A stretch of DNA of 64,000 nucleotides, from positions 95,039 through 159,038 of the forward strand of contig CACRSC010000064.1 in NCBI GenBank assembly GCA_902651635.1, given 5' to 3'. Source of the DNA: Mastigamoeba balamuthi. Lineage: Eukaryota > Evosea > Mastigamoebida > Mastigamoebidae. Of the stretch, positions 55,590 through 64,000 are shown piece by piece (position 1 is the stretch's first letter; each line of letters starts with the position of its first letter). The position numbers and the translations under genes are program-made. The notes beneath the pieces are model-generated. The model saw nothing but the letters and a program-made list of their open reading frames with translations. It was not told the origin of the DNA and searched no databases.

Positions 55590-56035
55590 GCGGCCTTGGA
55601 AAGGCGACAGCCTCCACAGTCTGGTGTGGGCTGTCACTGAGTACATGACTATGCTGTACAGCCCTAAGTTTAAGTGGGAGCCAACCGACTGGCAGCTCTG
55701 TGCGTGGGCACTGCTGGTCATGTGGCACGACTCCAGGTAAGAAAGACTTGCCCGTCTCTGAATTGTCTGAGGCAAAGATGCAGCACCTCGTGAAGAAGTT
55801 GGGCGGGGTGCGTCCTTCCCTTCTGTTGCCCTCCCTGCCCTCCTTTCTGCTCTTTCTCATTTTATCTGGTTTTTCCCCATTTTAAACATTTATCCCTGCC
55901 ACTCTAGTTTTTTTACAGGTTTGAGTGCTCCTGGAAACAGAAAGTGCTGCCTCAGCAGCACCTGCTGCACCAGCTCGAGCTTCTTCTCAGAGAAGGAGGC
56001 CCAGGCCCAGCAAAAAAGCCTGGGCCAAAAGATGT
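55590..56035 (+). CDS. Exons of a second Harbinger-type gene (5' part)
   Basis: An exon ending at 55736 (VTEYMTMLYSPKFKWEPTDW ... MWHDSR, with donor AG/GTAAGA) joins in frame to one starting at 55919 (FECSWKQKVLPQQHLLHQLE ... GPAKKPGPK). The next likely exon is at 58364, beyond the younger element. Harbinger elements carry a Myb/SANT-like accessory gene that helps the transposase reach the nucleus and bind ends; this gene has the right place and Trp-rich helices, but I cannot show the domain. Confidence 0.4.
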
Positions 56036-56150
56036 GTGTTCCCCCCCCCCCCTTCCTTCCCTTCCTGGAGTTTTTGTTTGTAGTTAGTTGTTCAAGGGGG
56101 GTTTTTGTCCCCAAATTGTGCACTTTTTGTGATTAATGTGATTAATGCAA

Positions 56151-56280
56151 TAAACATTTGGACATCGCTGCGTTTTAAGCACTGAAGTGCTAAAATAGCG
56201 CATGTAGCGCTTATTTTTCAGCGCTAGAATTAGCGCTAATTTAGCGCTAATTTAGCACAAATTTTCCAATGTGCATGATT
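56151..56280 (+). repeat. Left terminal inverted repeat of the Harbinger element
   Basis: About 127 bp from TAAACATTTGG through TTTTAAGCACTGAAGTGC and a run of TTAGCGCTAAT words. It matches the complement of about 59037-59163 over its whole length at roughly 85% by eye, and the complement of the 58325 end over the outermost 20 bp. Confidence 0.8.
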
Positions 56281-56753
56281 CGCATGACAAGCATGATGCG
56301 CATGGTGCGCATCACTTGTTTATAGTGATACATGCATATGTAGTGCATGCATCGCTATAAACGATTAATGCGCATCATGCACATCAATTGAAAAACACAA
56401 AATAAATTGATTTAATTAATGCACACAGGCGGGGGCGGGGGGGCGGAAGGGGGGATCGCAGACATGCGTGACTGTTGTAGTCCAATGAAAAGGGAAGTAG
56501 AGAGTGTTTTTAAGGTGTCAGAAAAAATCAGGCTAGGTGTGTCATCGCTCCAATCGTTTTCCAGCGAAAAATCCGAGAAAATGGCAACGTCACATCGCGT
56601 CAATCGTGTCATGCACTGCAGGTGCATAAAACGCATTTTGCGCTTGTATATCATTCATTCATTCGCTAAATACGCATTCAGCGCATACATCGCTACACAC
56701 AGCACTTGCCAAAAGCCCAGCCAACCTACTTGCCAAAAACCCAGCCAACCAAC

Positions 56754-57924
56754 ATGGTCAAGTCCCAGGACAACCCCATCATTGCTGCAAAAGTAGCCAG
56801 GCAGCAGCGTCTCCTGCACAAGCTGCACAAGTCCATTGCCAAAGCACGCTGGGGATACCCTGTCCAATTCCTGGAACGGGTATTTCAGCGTTATGGAGGG
56901 CCAGACACCCCCTTCAAGAAGCTGGGAGACCTGCTGGACCTGCTGCTATACTTCAAACGCTATGGAGTGCTTGCCTCTGAGACGTCCCTGGAGGCTCCCG
57001 ACCCAAGCAACTTCCGGCGCATGATGGCTCGACGCTGGCTCTACCTGGCAGAGCATGTCAACGAGATGGAGGTAAGGCCCAGTTAAAAATCATCACACAA
57101 CACAATTTTAATTTCATCTGAATGAAATCAGTATCAATTCACTATTAAATCAAATGATAATTTCAGGGCACGCATGTACCCGTGTGTTAATTTAATTCTA
57201 AAATTTAAAACGTGCATTTATCAATTCAATTGCTTATTATAAATGCATCAACCTGATAACTAATTTTCGAAAATTATCACAGAGTGTCTGGAATGCCCGG
57301 ACTTCTGAGGCCAACAGGCTTCCACCACCCTGGTCTCGTACGATCCACGGGTCTGTGGATGTCAAGGCCATTGACATCTCACGGCCCAGCAAGAAGCAGG
57401 ACAAGTTCTACAACGGCAAGTACAAGGGTCATGTGGTGAAGATCCAGGTGGTGGTCAACAACCAGGGCATCCCCATGGACATTCAAGGGTTGTACGAGGG
57501 GGTTCGCCACGACCTGAAGATCTGGCAAAGCTCAGCTCCAGGCATGGAACTGCAAGGGACACGGCTGCTGGCTGACAATGCCTATGTCAGTGTCCCAAGC
57601 AGTGAGCTGCTGACCCCCTTCAAGCACGCCTCTCTGTTTGACTCCATCAATGGAAGGCGAAGGAAAACTGCACTCAAGTACACCAGGTTCGAACGCCAGT
57701 GGAACCGAGTTCACAGGCGCTGGAGAAGCAGGGTAGAGCACTACCTGGGCTTCATGTCCCGATTCAACATCGTGGGCAAGAAGTTCAAGGGGAAGAAGGT
57801 GATGAGCAATGACCTGCTGAGGTCAGCCATAACAATCATCACGAACCTTGATGCCTGGTACCTCAGTGAGAACCCCCTGCGCCGTATTCCCAGGGAGGCC
57901 TGGTTTCCCAGACCACCCCAGTGA
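56754..57924 (+). CDS. Harbinger/PIF transposase (DDE_Tnp_4), intact
   Basis: Exon 1 (56754-57071) and exon 2 (57283-57924) join in phase with GTAAGG and TATCACAG boundaries to about 319 residues. Exon 1 begins MVKSQDNPIIAAKVARQQRL. Exon 2 has IHGSVDVKAIDISRP (first catalytic Asp), FYNGKYKGHVVKIQVVV, GVRHDLKIWQSS, LLADNAYVSVPSS (second Asp) and RVEHYLGFMSRFNIVG (catalytic Glu), the DDE_Tnp_4 order. The protein is shorter than many family members but has all three acidic residues and no stops. Trinucleotide target preference and a partner DNA-binding protein are known for the family. Confidence 0.85.
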
Positions 57925-57959
57925 AAAAGCCAAAACAGAGGCTTGACTTGGAAAAAAAA

Positions 57960-58325
57960 GACAGACATCAGCGATGAATAATCGCAAAAATGTGCTAAAT
58001 GTGCTGAACTTTCGCTACATGCGATTGTTAGCGCTACATGCGATGCATTCGATGGAATTGCATCGCTAAAATAGCGCTACAATCGCTACTAGCGCAAATA
58101 TTTGCACTGGTAGCGATTGAAGCGATGCATAGCGATATATATAAAAAAGCAATAACGCTGAATTTAGGTCGCATATAGCGCTAAAATCGCTATTAGCGAT
58201 GTAGCGCTATTTAGCGCTAGAATTAGCGCTAAATTAGCGATGGGAGCGCTAAATTAGCACTGAAAAAACATCGCTAAAGATTTATCGCTCCATGTGCAAA
58301 AGTCGCAGCGATGACCAAATGTTTA
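57960..58325. repeat. AGCGCT/GCGAT-rich right arm of the Harbinger element
   Basis: About 360 bp made of imperfect repeats of AGCGCTA, GCGAT and CATCGCT words in both orientations, ending in the inverted terminus at 58325. It can fold back on itself at many places. Confidence 0.7.
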
Positions 58326-58363
58326 ATTTATGTGCATTAATCAATTCTAACACTTTTCTGTAG

Positions 58364-58760
58364 TGGCCAGCGGCTGAGGCTTTGAAGAAAGCCAAGGCCA
58401 AGCTGGTCAAAAGGCGCAGGGAGGAGGTCTCTCCTCTCTGTGCCCTTGACCTCATCAGCAACCCTGTGCAGCACGAGTGTGCAGCTGCCAGGATTGCAGC
58501 ACAGGAAGTACAGGCAGCAGCCAAGATGGCTGCTGCTGTTAAGGTATGTCCCTCCTCCTTCTTCCTTCTGCCCCTTTCACTGCCCTCTTTCTTATGTTTA
58601 TACTAACTTTATTTTTACAGAACGGGCCCTTGAGGAGGAGCAGCAGGGCAGTAGCAGAACATTAACTGGGACGACCTGACCATACTGGACAACATGGCTC
58701 CTGAGGATGTGTGGCACCTCTCTGCTAAGCAGAAGAAAACAATAAATTAATTTACAAATT
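58364..58760 (+). CDS. 3' exons of the second Harbinger-type gene
   Basis: Exon 58364-58543 follows a TTTCTGTAG acceptor and encodes WPAAEALKKAKAKLVKRRRE, then EVSPLCALDLISN and an Ala-rich helix. A GTATGT donor, a CTAAC branch sequence (58604) and a TTTTTACAG acceptor lead to an exon at 58621. The frame INWDDLTILDNMAPEDVWHL then ends at 58748 but needs a further frame adjustment, so this copy may be broken. It is basic and probably DNA-binding. Confidence 0.4.
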
Positions 58761-59036
58761 ATGTAGAAATATTTATCTGATTTTATATTGCTAATTGTGA
58801 TAAAACGATTTAATTGCATTTAGCAATTTAATAAATTAATTACTAAATGAGCGAAATGTGCATCATATGCATATAGCGCATTTATCATTATCATTAATCA
58901 TTTTGTTCGATTTTTTCCGATTAATGTGCATATTGCACATTAATCACATGTAGTAATGCATGTGCTACGTATGAATGCATCGGTACATGCGAATATTGCA
59001 CATATTACACATTACACACATGTAGCATTTCATGTG

Positions 59037-59163
59037 CTAAATGCACATGGAAAAATAGCGCTAAATAGTGCTAATTCAGCGCTAATTCTAGCACTGAAAA
59101 GTAGTGCTACATGTGCTACTTTTGCACTTCAGTGCTTAAAATGCAGTGATGACCAAATGTTTA
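59037..59163 (-). repeat. Right terminal inverted repeat of the older Harbinger element
   Basis: The complement of the left repeat at 56151. Its terminus CCAAATGTTTA ends at 59163. No target duplication pairs it with 56151, which supports it belonging to the older element. Confidence 0.7.
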
Positions 59164-59345
59164 GTAGGTGCACATCTAAGCAAACAAATACAAGAATGCC
59201 ACACTCAAATAATACACAGTGGCATACGGGGCCTGAAGTAAGGATAGACAGTCAGAACAACAATAAAAGGTATAAGCAGAGTGGATCTCCATAGTGCAGG
59301 ATTGGCTCAACAACATGAGCAATGGGCACCTGTTCATCTTTTTCA

Positions 59346-59628
59346 GAGCAAGAGTCACAGCAAGAAGGTCATGGTCCTGGGAGCGGTGGCAAAGCCGCGT
59401 CCTGACCATAACTTTACTGGGTGTATTGGTTTGTATTCCTGTGAAGACATCCTTCTAGCTGCTCAGGCAAGCAAGAACCGTCCTTGTGGTACGGAGAAAT
59501 TCAAGGTAATTATTCTCTTACTTCTTCCTCAGACTCATTATTCCCAGGCTCACACTGATAATGCTCAGTACTTCATGATGCTGCTGAAGAAGCATGTGAT
59601 TCCAGATACCCTGCAGACCAGTGGATAA
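59346..59628 (+). pseudogene. Mariner-like transposase, catalytic fragment
   Basis: After a CTTTTTCAG acceptor, SKSHSKKVMVLGAVAKPRPD, GCIGLY, ASKNRPCGTEKF and LLKKHVIPD match mariner-type transposases of protists (the block after the first catalytic Asp through to the VIP motif). A 27-nt segment bounded by GTAATT and CCTCAG (about 59506-59532) could be a tiny intron and is in frame either way. The HVDEKW block with the first catalytic Asp and the final acidic residue are absent, so it is not functional alone. Confidence 0.62.
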
Positions 59629-59639
59629 AGGGTTTCTAT

Positions 59640-60169
59640 CATGGAGTAGTACAATATTCTTAGTAGAGTATTACTATGCTACTATTGCTGTCATTGCAAT
59701 GAAACGTGCCTATTTCAGCTGCCAAATTTTTCGTGGCCAGAGTGTAAATATTGCTGGTTTCAGTAATGAATGTAGTGGTCATATGAAAAATAGAGGAATG
59801 GGTTTCAATTTACAGAGAATATTGCTGCTAAGTGAAAACTGAAGATTTCGGACAATATTACACTTAAAGAGCAATTTAAGAACATTTAGGCAATTATACC
59901 CTTAATACATCCTTTCTGCTGCCGTTTTGGCACAGTGGGGTTCTGAGCTGGGATGGAGAACCCCGTTCGTTTTAGGGTGTTCGGGTTGAAAACACTATTT
60001 GGAATAAAAGCACTCCCTCTAACTAATTGGTTTGTAAATAGCTAATTCTTACAGGAACCACCTATACCAAAAGAAGAATACAAGAATACCTTGTTTATTC
60101 CCAATCTTCTTCTGTTCGTTCGTTTTTTCCTTCTATTCTTCCATTGCAATCAATGTGCTACTGTATTCA
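59640..60169. other. Spacer, no gene seen
   Basis: AT-rich, about 530 bp. It should include the 3' flank of the membrane-protein gene that ends at 60170. Confidence 0.5.
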
Positions 60170-63100
60170 TCACTGCTTCATTGCAGCTGATTGTGAACCT
60201 GAGTTATTCCATGCAGGTGAAAAGAAATTAAGAAGAGCAAATGGAATTGAAAGAACAGCAAATACGACAGCTGTTGCCTGTAGTTGCTGGAAGGAATATG
60301 CATAGTTGTAATGGTTGCTCTCATTGATGCATGCAGCAATAACAGACACTGACAATTGTATAATTAGCCAAATAGATATTAGGTTTTTCCCCACCTGTTA
60401 GTGCTGTAATGCTTGTGCTAATGCAAACAATTGTCGGAACATAATGCATAACAGTCTTCTGAGCAAACCTCTCCAGGGCTGTATAGATAAATCCGAGTCC
60501 GCCAAGTATTGCTGCAATACACCCAAATGTTTCCATTGCAATAAGTGCACGTCTGTGAAATATGAGTATGCTGTGAAACAAACGACAACATACGCTTCTT
60601 TACATTCTAATTCTCTGTTATCTTCGTTCCAGTTGATACAGTCTGACCTTCTATCACGATAATAATAATCATCATCATCATCATTCTTTCTGTTATTTTC
60701 GTTCTGACAGGCGCATTTCACATCTAATTGGCTGGGCCACATTCCATGGAAGGTAGTAAGGGCAACAATCTGCAGAATCAAGAACACCAGCAGGAAAAAA
60801 GAGACGAAATAGCGTCGATAGTTGCTGTATGGCATATGCAAGAAATTTGTTATTATGATTACGGCTAATGCAGTTGCTTGCAGCTGTGCCCAAGTACCAT
60901 CACTAAAAACATCGGAAGACCAGACCGAGAGTGCTATAGGGATAATTGAGATGACTTGAAAAAGTAGAACTGTACCAATGACTGCACACAACGTGGCTAT
61001 TGACGATGAGATAACTCCTGAGACACTGGTTGTCATCTTAATGGTATGGCTTTTTTTTCCTGCTGGGAAGTTTATTGCAATAGCGCTGATCAGTGAGGAA
61101 ATCCACGCAACAGAGCCCACGATGATTGACAAAATGCTGAAAACCTCGCTGACGAGTAGTCTCCTCTGTTCGTTGTTCGGTCTTGTTCTAATGTCATTCA
61201 CAGTTGGCCAATTGCCATGATAAACAAGAGCGGCAATCTGAAGGGCAACGAATGCAGACATAAGAGCTGAGTTCATCCAGGTACGATAGTTCCGCATCGG
61301 GATAAATAAGAAGCATGCAATATAGGCGAGGGATGCTGATGACAGTTGCAACTGGAGCCAAATATCGTATCCGATTGGAACTTCATCTGTGAGAAGCAGG
61401 CCATGATGCTTAATCATAGCAGGAAGGACAACAGTGGCTGTACATGAAAGTGAGAAAATTGGGTTGAACAAAAAATCGTACAAATTGTTGAAAGAACCAA
61501 TGAGAAACAGCACAGCGAGAAAACCAGGATTGTGTTTCTGCCAAAAGAGATAACCTTGTCCACAGCCAGTGCACTGATCAGTGAGATTGCAAATGTGGTT
61601 CCTCCAGCAATGGACGCTGCTGCTCCGAATGCTGCTGCCGTTACTGCAAGGCGCCTGTATAGGATGTTATTTCTACTGCATAATAATATAGAGTAACTGA
61701 CATCTCTTTACAACCGATGAAATCCTGTTGAGTTTCTATATGGCTGCATTTATCATTAACCTCATGAATCGTCGGCCACACGGGGTATGCAACAGCAGAG
61801 ACTTGGACAGCGGTGAACGAGAGAACACAAAGAGGTATAAGGTAGTTTCTCCAGTGGTTGAACGGTACACAGAAGAACCCTGCGCCCACAGCTGTAACAC
61901 TGGAAGCAATCTGTAAAGCAAGCCAGACAGCCTGCTCACTACTCTCGTAGGCAAATTGGGAACCCTTGTACTTAGAAACACGGTCAGTTCGTGTCCAAAC
62001 ACCACTCCAAACAACCGTTGCTGGGAAGGCAATCAGTTTCATCGATCATATCGAGACGGGTACCAGCTATTGCGAAAATGGAGGCGATAATACACAGAAG
62101 CCCAGAAATACGTCTGCTGGTGAAGAGGTCCGATGACTTCCGAATTATCTTCTCAGATGCCAGAGCACCAAGAGTCGTTACACAGAGCCCTATGGCAGCT
62201 ATGACCGCCGTACACACTCCAAAAGCCTCGCTTGCAATCTTTGCTCTGATGATCTCACTCTTGCACATGAGATTTCCATCATAACAATCATCCCGGTTCT
62301 TAGAGTGAATGTCGTTTCCTGTCTTCCAACGAATCACTGAGAGAGCAGTTATTTCGAGAGTGAGGGACACAAGCAACAGCGACGGGGTCTGCAAGCTCAT
62401 TAGTGGCTGATTGATGAGGTCGAAATCGCACGATGAACGGACGAACATCCTTTGCAAAGGCAATGCTGCAAACAAACGACAAGGTAGTGGCAGTTATCTG
62501 CATACCGAGCCAATCGGGGACCGGAAATCTCAGCCTCATCTCTGTGCTTGTGGCGAAATAAGCCGGCCACACAATGACACCTGCATCTATTTGTCATCTC
62601 CAAGAGGTCTCGTCAGTCATACCTATGAATGCGCTGATGGCGGACACAACCCATAGATAAAGAGGGGCCTTGAGGACAATTCTATGAGCCTTGAGGCACT
62701 TGGGGATGAACCTCAGCCTGGCAGCAGCATCGGTTGCGAGAATAACGAGTCCGAGGCCGCCGCACACATCCGCGATGATTGTGAATGCCTCCGATGCCTG
62801 CACAACCCGTCTGCACGTGCGCACTGAGCCACGGCCACGTGGTTTCTCTCTACGTACAAGCGTTTGCAGACGTCGCTGCTGAGATCACGGCATGGTTTGT
62901 AGATCTCGGAGAATACCGGCGATGACATGACGGGGGGCCACCATATGTTGCTGGCGAGTGCAGCTGTTTGAATGACAACGAACGCAAGCATCCAGAGCAG
63001 GTGGGTTCGCAGAGACACGTGCCCCGCGTTGTATTCGAGCGTGGGCTCTGGCTGGGCCTTGTCGATGGCCTTGAGGTCTCCGGGGGCCGCAAGCTCGATG

Positions 63101-63186
63101 TCTGTGAGTTCGGGCTTCGGAGGTATCTCGCTGATGTTGGCGTTGGCATTGGCGTTTGTGAACGTCGACTGGATGGGCTGTGTCAT
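60170..63186 (-). CDS. Polytopic membrane protein of tandem four-span repeats
   Basis: I do not recognise the family. From ATG 63186 (MTQPIQSTFTNANANANISE), exons 62854-63186, 62623-62797, 62432-62580, 62064-62388 and from 62020 downward join in frame; later introns lie near 61420, 60940, 60590 and 60380. Introns are mostly 42-60 nt. The roughly 800-residue product has a soluble N-terminus and about five and a half units. Each unit has a TM pair around a short basic loop (xxYRxW), LQIxAL, a loop with WPxxxDI and Cys, an EAF/EVF motif opening the third span, a fourth span, then a TVVWP-like outer loop. Loops with Trp and Cys fall on one side, as in four-span proteins such as claudins, though similarity is only in layout. 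The junction near 61720-61640 is uncertain. The stop is at 60170. Confidence 0.6.
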
Positions 63187-64000
63187 TGTCCGCTCGCTTG
63201 TCTTCTTCCTTTGAGTTTTAGATGGTAATGGTCTTCTGCTTCGCAAAAGAATATAAAAGTGATGGAGGATAATCAGCGATCTTGGTTCTCCTCTGACGTG
63301 TCGGCAATGATTCAAGGTATTTCCAGCCCTTTTAAAAGTTACGGTTTTTCCTCAAATGATGCCATAATACTCTCACTGCATTGGACCGGAATTCAGGTCG
63401 CCGACGTAGGGTCGGTCGGGCTTGGCGTTTTCCTCTACTCGAACAAGGCGCCATCTACACGCCCTCTATCTGTATGCTGAAAGAGTCCACAGACAGTCCA
63501 CGTGTTCAGTCAGGGAGAGAGCATGCCGGAAGACTTCCTGTGACTGCATCCCGCTCCATAAAGCTGGTGCCTTAGTACACAATAGCCTTGCATTGGACGA
63601 ATTCCAGCGGAAATTCGGCTCGGGGATTACCACCGTTTCAGAGAATATGCCTGAGATCGCGGCGGCTAGCAGGTTGTCCTACGTTATTTCAGAAAAACCG
63701 CTCCGGGTGCCAGTAGAAGACAGTGTCTGGCGGGGGCCCAGTCCTCGATGCGAAGGTCCACTTCCACACAGAAAACAGAATTCACCTTTCTCGGCATGCT
63801 CGTGTGAGGGTGCCACCACACTTGGCTGACGTCCTATGACCCACAGCTTGCTGCATCCTTTGTCCCGCAGTCCAGTGAAGATACTTGAAGACAGAAGAAG
63901 AGAAGGCATGTTGTGACCAAGTAGCGACGGAAATTAGTGTAAGGCAAATGCATAAACGTGGATGCTCCATCAGTCAAGGTTGCACTGATCTGCAGCACGG
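63187..64000. other. Upstream region of the membrane-protein gene, no gene seen
   Basis: It should hold that gene's promoter; TATAAAAG is at 63252-63259, but in the plus orientation. The frames to the window end look like chance. A gene could begin beyond 64000. Confidence 0.45.

Larger units (their letters stand above)
56151..58325 (+). mobile_element. Younger Harbinger element with intact transposase
   Basis: It begins TAAACATTTGGACATCGCTG and ends with the complement of TAAACATTTGGTCATCGCTG. If the ends are taken as AAACATTTGG...CCAAATGTTT, AAT flanks both sides (56149-56151 and 58325-58327) as a possible 3-bp target duplication. The arms are rich in AGCGCT and GCGAT words. It carries one transposase gene. 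Confidence 0.6.
54655..59163. mobile_element. Older Harbinger (PIF) element containing a younger one
   Basis: A broken minus-strand transposase (54655-55552) and a divergent plus-strand gene (about 55590 to 58755) end at a terminal repeat at about 59037-59163. A complete-looking Harbinger element (56151-58325) sits inside an intron of the plus-strand gene. Two-gene organisation is normal for Harbinger. The left terminal repeat of the older element is missing, cut at about 54655, where the mariner-like gene stops. Confidence 0.5.

Noticed and set aside
56151-59163. A single 3.0-kb Harbinger element with these two ends
   Set aside because: The bases flanking these two ends do not match as a target duplication, whereas the 56151-58325 pair is flanked by AAT on both sides; a nested arrangement fits better.
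63252-63259. TATAAAAG as TATA box of the membrane-protein gene
   Set aside because: It is canonical only on the plus strand while the gene is on the minus strand, so it was not annotated as a promoter.

Overview
The window is eukaryotic nuclear DNA from a flagellated protist. Multi-exon genes with mostly canonical GT-AG introns encode nuclear and cytoskeletal proteins: a condensin subunit, an axonemal dynein heavy chain, an ARL5-like GTPase, a Bub3-binding zinc-finger protein, an RWP-RK factor and the ribosome-assembly factor NSA2. An axonemal dynein implies a flagellum. RWP-RK factors occur in plants, algae and amoebozoans. A GC-rich free-living flagellate such as an archamoeba would fit, but the taxon cannot be fixed from sequence alone.

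Layout. Positions 1-30.8 kb are GC-rich and gene-dense: F-box protein (-), ARL5-like GTPase (+), condensin CAP-D2 (-), BuGZ/ZNF207-like protein (+, head-to-head with CAP-D2 across 123 bp), PH-C1 coiled-coil protein (+), RWP-RK protein (-) and a ~14 kb inner-arm-type dynein heavy chain (-). Positions 30.7-39.5 kb hold a family of RHS/Crinkler-like P-loop NTPase genes (one intact, others broken) and a 2.6-kb repeat that meets itself at a single N, probably a scaffolding artefact. After a 126-bp gap comes NSA2, lacking its N-terminus.

Positions 41.9-59.6 kb are mobile DNA: an RNase H-bearing retroelement relic; a decayed virus-like (Polinton/PLV/virophage-type) island with a packaging-ATPase-like gene, a D5-like helicase, a GRF zinc-finger protein, small membrane proteins and a retroviral-type integrase; and a nest in which a Harbinger element sits inside an older Harbinger element, itself apparently inside a mariner-like transposase gene. 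Positions 60.2-63.2 kb carry an unrecognised gene built from tandem four-membrane-span repeats with tiny introns at repeat-equivalent positions.

The left half contains ordinary chromosome, flagellum and signalling genes with no shared pathway. The right half is a sink for selfish elements in which most genes are broken; the RHS-like NTPase, the young Harbinger transposase and the multi-span membrane gene look intact.
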